Assembly: GCA_003482905.1 (NCBI GenBank)
Contig: DMXM01000035.1
Span: forward strand, 1 to 12,511
DNA from: Elusimicrobiota bacterium
GTDB lineage: Bacteria; Elusimicrobiota; Elusimicrobia; Elusimicrobiales; UBA9959
Direction: 5' to 3'
Length of the DNA: 12,511 bases
Shown here: in pieces, positions 1 through 8,201 of the stretch
Layout of the letters: the number at the start of each line of letters is the position of its first letter
Numbering within the stretch: position 1 is the first letter of the stretch
Made by a program: the position numbers and the translations under genes
Notes under the pieces: model-generated
Databases searched by the model: none
What the model was told of the DNA's origin: nothing
The model's input: only the letters and a program-made list of their open reading frames with translations

Positions 1-80
1 AGGCGGTGGGATTCGAACCCACGAGACTCTTGCGAGTCGCAGGTTAGCAACCTGCTGCCCGACCTCTAGGCGACACCTCC
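1..80 (-). tRNA. tRNA-Ser(GCT), 3' end cut by window edge
   Basis: Read on the minus strand, the gene starts with acceptor strand GGAGGTG at 80. It has an anticodon stem-loop with loop TTGCTAA, giving anticodon GCT, which reads Ser AGC/AGU codons. A long variable arm typical of class II serine tRNAs follows, then T-arm GTGGG-TTCGAAT-CCCAC. After the T-arm only CGCCT is present, which pairs with acceptor positions 3-7. The last two acceptor bases and the discriminator therefore lie beyond base 1. The gene is downstream of tRNA-Ser(TGA) on the same strand, 35 bases away, so the two are probably cotranscribed. Confidence 0.95.
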
Positions 81-115
81 AATGAGGAGATTATACAGGC
101 AAAAGGTTATGGGAG

Positions 116-203
116 CGGGAGGAGTGGGATTCGAACCCACGGTGCGGATTAACCGCACACCGGTTTTCAAGACCGGCGCCTTAAACCGCTCGGCCATCCT
201 TCC
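116..203 (-). tRNA. tRNA-Ser(TGA)
   Basis: The minus strand reads GGAAGGA-TG then a D-arm with GCCGAG. The anticodon stem-loop CCGGT-CTTGAAA-ACCGG gives anticodon TGA, for Ser UCA/UCG. A long variable arm built on GTGCGG/CCGCAC follows, then T-arm GTGGG-TTCGAAT-CCCAC and acceptor TCCTCCC with discriminator G. The acceptor has one A-C mismatch at pair 3-70. The bases after the discriminator are CTCCC, so the 3' CCA is not encoded and must be added by tRNA nucleotidyltransferase. It forms a tandem with tRNA-Ser(GCT) and is divergent from glmM. Confidence 0.95.
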
Positions 204-212
204 CTGCCGGGC

Positions 213-242
213 CTTACAGCGCCATGAACAGAATGATATAAT
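213..242 (+). promoter_or_regulatory. Candidate sigma-70 promoter for glmM
   Basis: A perfect TATAAT lies at 237-242. An 18-bp spacer precedes it, with CTTACA at 213-218 (4 of 6 matches to TTGACA). It would start transcription about 35 bases before the glmM ATG. The -10 overlaps an AT-only palindrome at 238-257 that is out of keeping with the GC-rich surroundings. Assignment is by consensus match only. Confidence 0.5.
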
Positions 243-247
243 ATAAA

Positions 248-277
248 ATTATATTATCCGCTTTCAAAGCAGGACAA
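248..277 (-). promoter_or_regulatory. Candidate divergent promoter for the tRNA-Ser pair
   Basis: On the minus strand TATAAT lies at 253-248. TTGTCC at 277-272 (4 of 6 matches to TTGACA) precedes it with an 18-bp spacer. Transcription would start near 241, about 40 bases upstream of tRNA-Ser(TGA). It lies back to back with the glmM promoter candidate, and the two -10 elements sit in opposite arms of the same palindrome. Inferred from consensus only. Confidence 0.4.
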
Positions 278-283
278 CGATTA

Positions 284-1651
284 ATGGGAAAATTGTTCGG
301 AACAGACGGCATACGCGGCATCACCTGGGATTACCCTTTTACCCCCGATTTCATCCGCCGGATAGGCTACGCGGCCTCGCTGGTGCTGCCCAGGTATAAG
401 AAGAAGGGCCACACCGGCAAGCCGGTAGTGCTCATAGGCATGGATTCGCGCGCCTCCGGCCGCTTGATAAAGAAATACCTGGTGGAAGGCCTGGGGGCCA
501 GCAAGTTCAAGGTGGTGGACCTCGGCATCATCCCCACGCCGGCCGTGTCCTACCTGGTCAAGCGCGAGAACGCGGACTTCGGCATAGTCATTTCCGCCAG
601 CCACAACCCGCCGGAGTTCAACGGTATAAAGTTCTTCTCGAGCGAAGGCCTCAAACTCAACGACGCTATAGAGAACAAGATAGAGGCGCTGCTGCTGGGC
701 AAAAAGCCGCTGAAGTTCCGCCCCACCCACCCCGGCCTGCATAAGAAAGATTTTACGCGCGACTATGAGGACTTCCTCAAATGCACCCTGCCGCCCGGCT
801 TCAACCTGAAGGGCCTGAAGATCCTGCTGGACTGCGCCAACGGCGCCGCCTACAAGATAGCGCCGCGCATCTTCCGCGACCTGGGCGCCAAGGTGAAGGT
901 CATAGGTGACAAACCCAACGGCAAGAACATCAATATGGGCTGCGGCGCCCTCCACACTGAGAAGATGGCCGCGGCCGCCGCTAAATGGGGCGCTTTCTGC
1001 GGCATCAGCTTCGACGGGGACGCCGACCGCTGCATGTTCGCCGACGAGAAGGGTTTCCAGCTGGACGGCGACGACGTGATAGCCATGGCCGCCCCGTACA
1101 TGAAAGCCCGCGGCCGCCTCACCAACAGCGGCGTGTCGCTCACCTTCATGTCCAATTACGGCCTGCTGAAGTATCTCAGGGGGCAGGGGATCAGCGTGGC
1201 CCAGGTGCCGGTGGGGGACAAGAACGTCACCGACGCCATGGAGAAAGGCGACCTGAAGCTCGGCGGCGAGACCAGCGGCCATATCATTTTCCGCGAGTTC
1301 GCCCCCACGGGCGACGGCATCCTCACCGCCCTGCAGACGCTGGCCGCGGTGCGCGACATGGGCCGGCCTTTCAGCTGGTTCCGCCGGCACTGGAGCCGCT
1401 ACCCGCAGGTGGTGGAGAAGGTGAAGGTGACCAGCAAGCCGGCCTTCAAGGCGGTGCCCGGCTTCGCCGACAAACTTTCCAGGCTCGAGAGCGGCCTGAA
1501 GGGCAACGGCCGCATCTTCATCCGCTACTCCGGCACCGAGCCGCTGCTGCGCCTGCTGGTGGAAGGCGAGAGCAAGGCTAAAATAAAGGCCATCGCCGAC
1601 GACCTGCTGGAGCATTACCGCCGGCACTCCGGCGCGCTGGCCGCCAAATAA
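284..1651 (+). CDS. glmM: Phosphoglucosamine mutase GlmM
   Basis: GlmM interconverts glucosamine-6-phosphate and glucosamine-1-phosphate, the middle step to UDP-GlcNAc, in the cytoplasm. The 455-residue protein matches the usual family length of about 445-450. It begins with the family signature LFGTDGIRG. The active-site loop ISASHNPPEFNGIK is at 103-116, with the phosphoserine expected at Ser106. The Mg-binding loop DGDADR is at 244-249, the sugar-binding GETSGH at 328-333, and the C-terminal phosphate-binding RYSGTEP at 414-420. All four domains of the phosphohexomutase fold are therefore present. The ATG is preceded by AGGA at 271-274. It is the first plus-strand gene, divergent from the tRNAs, with its own promoter candidate and pdxJ 33 bases downstream. 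The GETSGH form and the divergent upstream neighbour do not weaken the call. The assignment is secure. Confidence 0.97.
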   Translation: MGKLFGTDGIRGITWDYPFTPDFIRRIGYAASLVLPRYKKKGHTGKPVVLIGMDSRASGRLIKKYLVEGLGASKFKVVDLGIIPTPAVSYLVKRENADFGIVISASHNPPEFNGIKFFSSEGLKLNDAIENKIEALLLGKKPLKFRPTHPGLHKKDFTRDYEDFLKCTLPPGFNLKGLKILLDCANGAAYKIAPRIFRDLGAKVKVIGDKPNGKNINMGCGALHTEKMAAAAAKWGAFCGISFDGDADRCMFADEKGFQLDGDDVIAMAAPYMKARGRLTNSGVSLTFMSNYGLLKYLRGQGISVAQVPVGDKNVTDAMEKGDLKLGGETSGHIIFREFAPTGDGILTALQTLAAVRDMGRPFSWFRRHWSRYPQVVEKVKVTSKPAFKAVPGFADKLSRLESGLKGNGRIFIRYSGTEPLLRLLVEGESKAKIKAIADDLLEHYRRHSGALAAK

Positions 1652-1670
1652 TTTCAGGTTTTATCTTCAG

Positions 1671-1675
1671 GGAGG
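1671..1675 (+). promoter_or_regulatory. Ribosome binding site deciding the pdxJ start
   Basis: GGAGG at 1671-1675 is 9 bases before the ATG at 1685 but only 3 before an in-frame TTG at 1679. With the ATG start, residues Asn9, Asp11, His12, Arg20, His45 and Glu72 fall at the same numbers as in E. coli PdxJ, which supports 1685. Confidence 0.75.
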
Positions 1676-1684
1676 CATTTGCTT

Positions 1685-2404
1685 ATGAGACACGTTAAAC
1701 TCGGCGTTAACATAGACCACGTAGCCACGCTGCGCCAGGCGCGCGGCGAGAAGAACCCCGACACCGTCGAGGCCGCGCGGGTGGTTTACAGCTCCGGCGG
1801 CGACATGGTGGTGATGCACCTGCGCCAGGACCGGCGCCACATCCAGGATTCCGACATAGAGCGGGTGCGCCACGAAGTGAAGGGCCTGATCCACCTGGAA
1901 ATGGCCGCCACCGCCGAGATGGAGAAGCTGGCGCTGAAGCTGCGCCCCGACTCGGTCTGCCTGGTGCCCGAGGGGCCCCGCGAGCTGACCACGCAGGGCG
2001 GCATGAAGCTCGAGGGCAAGAACTCCGGGCTCGAGAAGATCATAAAGAACCTGTCCGGCTCCGGCATAGAGGTCAGCGTGTTCGCCGACCCCGAACCGGG
2101 CGCCATCCGCGCCGCCCACAACATGGGCGCCGACGCCATTGAACTCTGTACCAAAGAGTACGCCGCGGCCTGGGGCAAGAAGCTGCAGGTGAAGGAACTG
2201 GAGAAACTGCAGCTGGCCGGCTTCCTGGTTAAGGAGCTCAAGATGGAGCTGCACGCCGGGCACGGCCTGGACTACTACAACGTAGCGCCGGTGGCCCGTA
2301 TAGAGGGCATGGACTGCCTTAACATCGGCTTCTCCATAGTTTCGCGCGCCATGTTCGTGGGGCTCAAGACGGCCGTGGCCGAGATGAAGCGGCTGATACA
2401 GTAA
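1685..2404 (+). CDS. pdxJ: Pyridoxine 5'-phosphate synthase PdxJ
   Basis: PdxJ condenses 1-deoxy-D-xylulose 5-phosphate with 3-amino-2-oxopropyl phosphate to make pyridoxine 5'-phosphate, the ring-closing step of DXP-dependent vitamin B6 synthesis. The TIM-barrel protein is 239 residues, close to the 243 of E. coli. The N-terminal signature LGVNIDHVATLRQAR is intact. Catalytic His45 (MHLRQDRRH), Glu72 (LEMAAT) and His193 (HAGHGL) are present, as are Thr102 and Arg20. Two family positions differ. The GH phosphate-binding pair at 215-216 reads Gly-Phe (LNIGFSI), and the usual HTG near 155 reads Cys-Thr-Lys. The catalytic residues suggest it is still active. It lies between glmM and glmS. Linkage of pdxJ with glmM and acpS is common in proteobacteria, and here glmS is inserted between them. 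Confidence 0.95.
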   Translation: MRHVKLGVNIDHVATLRQARGEKNPDTVEAARVVYSSGGDMVVMHLRQDRRHIQDSDIERVRHEVKGLIHLEMAATAEMEKLALKLRPDSVCLVPEGPRELTTQGGMKLEGKNSGLEKIIKNLSGSGIEVSVFADPEPGAIRAAHNMGADAIELCTKEYAAAWGKKLQVKELEKLQLAGFLVKELKMELHAGHGLDYYNVAPVARIEGMDCLNIGFSIVSRAMFVGLKTAVAEMKRLIQ

Positions 2405-2490
2405 TTTTTCCGACGGGGCGCGGGCGGCGTGAAGGCGGCTTAAATACCGCCGGAAGGCCGTCCGCGGCATAAAAGGACACGAGGAACAAT

Positions 2491-4365
<1,875 letters not shown>

Positions 4366-4369
4366 GCTT

Positions 4370-4732
4370 ATGCCCGCAAAAGTTCCTCCGGGTGCGGTGA
4401 CCGGGCTGGGCGTGGACCTGGCCGAGGTGGCCAGGGTCCGCCGCCTGGCGGCGAACCCGCGCTTCCTGAAAAAAGTTTTTACGCCGGTGGAACTGGCCTA
4501 CGCCGGCAAGAGCGCCAACAGGTTCGAACGCCTGGCCGCCCGCTTCGCCGTAAAAGAGGCGGTCATCAAGGCGCTGGACGCCAAAAGCCTGCCGCTCAAC
4601 AGTATAGAGGTGGAGAACACGGACAGCGGCCGGCCGCAGGTGCGGGTAAAGGGGCGGCCGCGCGCGCGGCTGCTGGTCTCTATCTCGCATACCGCCGACT
4701 ATACCGTGGCCGCCGTAATAGCTTTCGCCTGA
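4370..4732 (+). CDS. acpS: Holo-[acyl-carrier-protein] synthase AcpS
   Basis: AcpS transfers 4'-phosphopantetheine from CoA to the serine of apo-ACP, activating fatty-acid synthesis. The 120-residue protein has the usual short AcpS length. Metal-binding GVDLAEV carries Asp16, and RFAVKEAVIKAL carries Glu63, the equivalents of E. coli Asp9 and Glu58. FTPVELAYA at 37-45 and SISHTADYTVAAV near the C-terminus complete the family pattern. The N-terminus is about seven residues longer than in E. coli. The ATG follows the glmS stop by four bases, with no clear Shine-Dalgarno, which suggests translational coupling. It is followed after eight bases by the NAD(P)HX dehydratase gene, a frequent neighbour of acpS. 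Confidence 0.94.
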   Translation: MPAKVPPGAVTGLGVDLAEVARVRRLAANPRFLKKVFTPVELAYAGKSANRFERLAARFAVKEAVIKALDAKSLPLNSIEVENTDSGRPQVRVKGRPRARLLVSISHTADYTVAAVIAFA

Positions 4733-4740
4733 GCCAAGCC

Positions 4741-5631
4741 ATGAAAATCCCGGGCATTACAAAAGCCTACGTTAAACCTCTCCTGCCGCCGCGCCCCCGC
4801 GCCTCCCACAAGGGGGATTACGGCCGCGTGCTGGTAGCGGTCGGTTCGCGCGGCCTGGCCGGCGCCGCAATACTGGCCGCCCGCGCGGCCCTGAAGGCCG
4901 GCGCCGGGCTGGTCACCGTGGCCTGCCCGGAGAGCGAACGGAAAATTATCGCCTGCGCGGTTCCCGAAGCCATGACCTTCGGCGCCTCCTGTTCGGGCGG
5001 GGCTTTCACCGCCGCTGCCGCCGCCGAAGTCGCCGCTTTCGCGAAGAAGAAAAAAATTGACGTGCTGCTGATAGGCCCCGGCCTCGGCGATAAGCCCGGC
5101 GCGCGCGCCTTCGCCCTTAAGCTGCTGGCCGCCCTGGATATTCCGGCGGTGATAGACGCCGACGCGCTCAACGCGCTGGCCGCCGGTCCCCGGCCTTTCA
5201 AGGTCAAATCTCCCGCGGCCGTCTTTACGCCCCACCCCGGCGAGGCCGCGCGGCTGCTCGGAAGGAAAGTCACGGACCGCCCCGCGGCGGCCGCGGCGCT
5301 GGCCGCGCTGACCGGGGGCGTGGCAGTGCTCAAGGGGCAGGGCACGCTGCTCTGCTCCGGAAGAAAAATTTTGAAGAACTCCACCGGCGGCCCCGAGCTG
5401 GCCAAAGGCGGGTCCGGCGACGTGCTGGCCGGGCTCTGCGCCGGTTTCCTGGCCCAGAACGGCCTGGCCCGCGGCTTTTCCTCCGGGACCGCTTTCGGCA
5501 GCGCGGCGCTGGCGGTCTACCTGCACGGCCTCTGCGGAGAGCTCGCCGCCGAAGAACTCACCGGCCGCTGCGTGCTGGCCGGCGAACTCCTGGATTTTCT
5601 GCCGCCGGCGATAAGGAGCCTGGAACGATGA
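4741..5631 (+). CDS. nnrD: ADP-dependent NAD(P)H-hydrate dehydratase (NnrD-type, single domain)
   Basis: This enzyme repairs hydrated NADH or NADPH (NAD(P)HX) by ADP-dependent dehydration. The 296-residue ribokinase-like domain shows HKGDYGRVLV near the N-terminus, then GAGLVTV, a PEAMT motif, IGPGLG, DADALNAL, TPHPGEAARLLG and VLKGQGTL. The C-terminal nucleotide site is GGSGDVLAG, with the likely catalytic Asp227. In many bacteria this domain is fused behind an NAD(P)HX epimerase (NnrE/YjeF_N) in a protein of about 500 residues. Here the epimerase half is absent and there is no room for it upstream. It must be encoded elsewhere or be missing. The start has no visible Shine-Dalgarno. The stop overlaps the thiL start (ATGA at 5628-5631), so the two are translationally coupled. 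Confidence 0.92.
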   Translation: MKIPGITKAYVKPLLPPRPRASHKGDYGRVLVAVGSRGLAGAAILAARAALKAGAGLVTVACPESERKIIACAVPEAMTFGASCSGGAFTAAAAAEVAAFAKKKKIDVLLIGPGLGDKPGARAFALKLLAALDIPAVIDADALNALAAGPRPFKVKSPAAVFTPHPGEAARLLGRKVTDRPAAAAALAALTGGVAVLKGQGTLLCSGRKILKNSTGGPELAKGGSGDVLAGLCAGFLAQNGLARGFSSGTAFGSAALAVYLHGLCGELAAEELTGRCVLAGELLDFLPPAIRSLER

Positions 5632-6602
5632 AAGCGAAAAAAGGCGCCGAGGCCAGGCTGATAGAGCATATAGAAAAGACCTTCCGGTTCCCCGGCGACA
5701 GACGGCTGCTGCTGGGGCCCGGCGACGACTGCGCGGTGCTCCGGCACGGCGCCGGCCGCGACCTGGTGATCACCACCGATGAGATAGTGGAAGGCACCCA
5801 TTACCTGGCCCGCTTCGCCACCCCGGAGGACCTCGCCCGCAAGCTGACGCGCATAAACCTGAGCGACCTCGCCTCCATGGGCGACGTGCGGCCGGTTTCC
5901 TGCGTGGTGGGCTCCGGGCTGAAAAAGGACACGCCGCCGGATTTCACCCGCCGGTTCATGCGCGAGCTCAAGAAAGAGGCGCTGCGCTTCGGCATTTCCG
6001 TGGCCGGCGGCAACCTGGCCGGCGCGCGGGAGAACCATTTTTACATGACGGTCTGGGGGGAGACGGGCGGCACGCAGCCGGTGACGCGCTACGGCGCTAA
6101 GCCCGGCGACCTGCTGTTCAACGTCGGGCCCCTGGGCCTGGCCGCGGCCGGGCTCGAGATCCTGATGGGCGGCAAGGCGGCGCTTTGCAAAAAATTCCCG
6201 GGCCTGGTGAAGGCCTTCTGGCGGCCCGAACCGCAGCTGGCGGCCGGCGCCCTGCTGGGCCGGAAAGAACTGGCCTCGGCCATGCTGGACAATTCCGACG
6301 GCCTGGCCCGCAGCGCCGCCATCCTGGCCGAACTTTCCCGCTGCCGGGTGATAGTCAGCCCCGGCGAAGGCGCCTGCGCCCGCGAGCTGCGGGCTTACTG
6401 CGCGGCGGCGGGCCGGCCGTGGCGCTACTACGCCATAGGCGGCGGCGAGGATTACGGCCTGATATTCACGGCCAGTCCCGCCGGGCTGGCGAAAATAAAG
6501 AGGCTGCTGCCGGCGGCCGTGGTGGTGGGCCGCGTGGAAAAAGGCCGCGGGGCGGAGATAGAGAACTTCGATGGCAAGATCAAAAGTTTCGAACATTTTT
6601 AA
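5628..6602 (+). CDS. thiL: Thiamine-monophosphate kinase ThiL
   Basis: ThiL phosphorylates thiamine monophosphate to thiamine diphosphate, the last cofactor step. The 324-residue protein has the AIR-synthase-like fold motifs in order: GPGDDCAVL at 30-38, TTDEIVEGTHY at 49-59, NLSDLASMG at 78-86, GGNLAG at 127-132, DNSDGLARS in the second half, GGEDYGLIF and a closing SFEHF. The motif at 127-129 reads Gly-Gly-Asn, whereas E. coli has Gly-Gly-Asp with Mg-binding Asp122. The other acidic metal ligands are kept (Asp33 or 34, Asp51, Asp80 and the DNSD pair). The gene overlaps the dehydratase gene by four bases and tsaE by 32, marking a compact operon. HypE or SelD relatives are unlikely given the TTD.xVEG.H and GGEDY signatures. 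Confidence 0.93.
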   Translation: MKAKKGAEARLIEHIEKTFRFPGDRRLLLGPGDDCAVLRHGAGRDLVITTDEIVEGTHYLARFATPEDLARKLTRINLSDLASMGDVRPVSCVVGSGLKKDTPPDFTRRFMRELKKEALRFGISVAGGNLAGARENHFYMTVWGETGGTQPVTRYGAKPGDLLFNVGPLGLAAAGLEILMGGKAALCKKFPGLVKAFWRPEPQLAAGALLGRKELASAMLDNSDGLARSAAILAELSRCRVIVSPGEGACARELRAYCAAAGRPWRYYAIGGGEDYGLIFTASPAGLAKIKRLLPAAVVVGRVEKGRGAEIENFDGKIKSFEHF

Positions 6603-7059
6603 ATTCAAAAGCTCCGGCCCGGAAGAGACCGCGCGCCTGGCCGGCCTTTTCGCCGGGGAGCTTAAAGGCGGGTCCGCGCTTTTCCTGGAGGGCCCCATAG
6701 GTTCCGGTAAAACTTTCTTCGTGCGGGCGCTGGCCGCCGCGCTGGGCGCAAAAAACCTGCCGGTCAGCGCCAGCTTCAACCTTATGCGCGCCTACCGCGG
6801 CCGCCTGCGGCTTTATCACTTCGACCTTTTCCGGGCCAACGAGGCCGACATGGAAAATATAGGGCTGGACGAGTACCTGGGCCGCCCCGACGGCATAACC
6901 GCCGTGGAATGGCCTGGCGCCGCCGGGGAAATGTCCGCCGGCGCCGAACCCATAAGGCTGGTTTTCGGCCTGGCGGGAGGCGACTGCAGGACCATAAAAG
7001 CGGCGGCCGCCGGTGACAGGCGCGCGCTGGAGGCTATAGAGGCTAAATGGCTGAAATAA
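6571..7059 (+). CDS. tsaE: tRNA threonylcarbamoyladenosine biosynthesis ATPase TsaE
   Basis: TsaE is the ATPase that drives turnover of the TsaB-TsaD complex making t6A37 on ANN-decoding tRNAs. The 162-residue protein has Walker A GPIGSGKT at 41-48, LYHFDLFR at 81-88 with the conserved Asp85, and AVEWP at 111-115. The motif usually SPTF reads SASF at 66-69 here, so the conserved Thr is replaced by Ser. A charged tail of about 25 residues follows the core. The start overlaps the thiL end by 32 bases. A GGAG at 6554-6557 is rather far upstream. The end overlaps tsaB by 13 bases, so the TsaE-TsaB pair is made from one message. Confidence 0.92.
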   Translation: MARSKVSNIFKFKSSGPEETARLAGLFAGELKGGSALFLEGPIGSGKTFFVRALAAALGAKNLPVSASFNLMRAYRGRLRLYHFDLFRANEADMENIGLDEYLGRPDGITAVEWPGAAGEMSAGAEPIRLVFGLAGGDCRTIKAAAAGDRRALEAIEAKWLK

Positions 7060-7742
7060 CTATCGGGCTTTGCACATCGGGTTCACGGCTTAAGGTAGCC
7101 GCCTGCGCCGGCGGCAGGGTCTTTCAGGCGCAGAAAAAAGTATATAACCAGGAACGCGTCCTTTTCACCCTTTTAAAAAGGGAGCTGAAAAAGGCCGGTA
7201 CGGAGCTGCGGGCCGTTAACGTGGTCTGCGCAGCGCGCGGCCCCGGCCGGTTTACCGGCATACGCATATCGCTTACGCTGGCCGGCGCGCTGAAGGCCCT
7301 GGCCGGGGCCAAAGTGTACACCGCGACCCTTTTTGAAATAATGGCGCTGCAGGCTTTTGAGACCGCGCAATTCCGCGCCTGGGCGGCAAAAAACCCGGCC
7401 GGCCGCCTGGCCGTGCTGCTGCACGCCTTCAAGGACGAATACTTCTGCCAGTTCTTCAAAGCCCGGGGCCGTATCCCACGCCCCGAAGGGGAGCCGGTCT
7501 GGCTGAAAGAGGGAGAGATAAAGGAACTGCTGGCCGGCGCAGGCGTTATTTACGCCGCTGGCGACAGCGAGGAAGCGCCGGAGATCTACTCGCTTGTTCC
7601 GCAGGGAACCGCAGTTGCCCCGCGCGCTGTTTCAAAAATAATCCCGGCCTATATCATAAAGGCGGCCAGGGCTTACGGCAGCAGAACCCTGAAACCGCTT
7701 TATTTGAAGCCGGCCAAGTATGAAATGGAGAATAAGAAGTAA
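7047..7742 (+). CDS. tsaB: tRNA threonylcarbamoyladenosine biosynthesis protein TsaB
   Basis: TsaB is the catalytically inactive ASKHA-fold partner that scaffolds TsaD in t6A synthesis. The 231-residue protein carries the best-conserved family block, ARGPGRFTGIRIS at 63-75, followed by a region equivalent to the family's LA.GLA helix. It also has a C-terminal PLYLKPAKYE that matches the usual PLYLR end. The N-terminal strand, commonly IDTST, reads GLCTSG, so the Asp is lost. This fits a protein without ATPase activity. The overlap with tsaE and the immediate rimI downstream form a classic tsaE-tsaB-rimI cluster. tsaD is not in the window. Confidence 0.88.
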   Translation: MAEITIGLCTSGSRLKVAACAGGRVFQAQKKVYNQERVLFTLLKRELKKAGTELRAVNVVCAARGPGRFTGIRISLTLAGALKALAGAKVYTATLFEIMALQAFETAQFRAWAAKNPAGRLAVLLHAFKDEYFCQFFKARGRIPRPEGEPVWLKEGEIKELLAGAGVIYAAGDSEEAPEIYSLVPQGTAVAPRAVSKIIPAYIIKAARAYGSRTLKPLYLKPAKYEMENKK

Positions 7743-7751
7743 GCCTCCCTT

Positions 7752-8201
7752 ATGCTGATACGCCGCGCCAGGAAAGAGGATTACCCGTATTTCGCCGCCA
7801 TAGAGGTGGAGCATCCCGGCTACCCGGCCTGGGGCGTGAAAGGTTTCGAGGCCGAGGAAAACAACAGGAATGCGGTTACGCTGACCGCCGAAGAAGAGGG
7901 GCGGCCTGCCGGGTTCATAAATTTCTGGATATTGCGGCCGCAGGTGCAGCTGAACACCCTGGCGGTGGGGCGGGATTTCCTCCGGCGCGGCGCGGCTTCG
8001 GCCCTTATCGGCAAGATGCTGGAATACGCAGCCAAGAACCTTTGCCTTGAAATAGACCTGGAGGTCAACGAGCATAACGCCGCGGCCATAGCCCTTTACG
8101 CGGCGCGCGGCTTCGCGGTGGTGGGCAAAAGGCCTAAATTCTATAATAACACGGACGCGGCCCTGCTGATGCGCCGGACGCTCCCGGCCAAGGACCTATG
8201 A
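7752..8201 (+). CDS. rimI: GNAT acetyltransferase, RimI-like (ribosomal protein S18 N-acetyltransferase)
   Basis: This is a GNAT-fold N-acetyltransferase of 149 residues, a normal RimI length. Motif A is LNTLAVGRDFLRRGAASALI, where the acetyl-CoA pyrophosphate loop (usually R-G-x-G-x-G/A) reads RRGAAS. Motif B is EVNEHNAAAIALYAARGF, typical of RimI (LEVR.SN..A..LY...GF). It is followed by VGKRPKFYNNTDAALLMRR, close to the family's YY....DALLM ending. In E. coli RimI acetylates the N-terminal Ala of ribosomal protein S18. Position after tsaB supports the RimI assignment, but the exact substrate is inferred. The gene starts nine bases after the tsaB stop. Its stop overlaps the next start codon within ATGATGA. 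Confidence 0.83.
   Translation: MLIRRARKEDYPYFAAIEVEHPGYPAWGVKGFEAEENNRNAVTLTAEEEGRPAGFINFWILRPQVQLNTLAVGRDFLRRGAASALIGKMLEYAAKNLCLEIDLEVNEHNAAAIALYAARGFAVVGKRPKFYNNTDAALLMRRTLPAKDL

Noticed and set aside
281..1627. Long minus-strand open frame opposite glmM
   Set aside because: It mirrors glmM codons in a GC-rich gene, has low-complexity Ala/Gly/His-rich translation and matches no family, while glmM itself is unmistakable.
2405..2490. Possible glmS ribozyme or riboswitch in the glmS leader
   Set aside because: The leader is only 86 bases and shows only a 5-bp GGCGG/CCGCC stem, too short and simple for the ribozyme fold.
5517..6779. 420-residue minus-strand open frame across thiL
   Set aside because: It runs over the ends of three well-identified plus-strand genes and has no recognisable domain.
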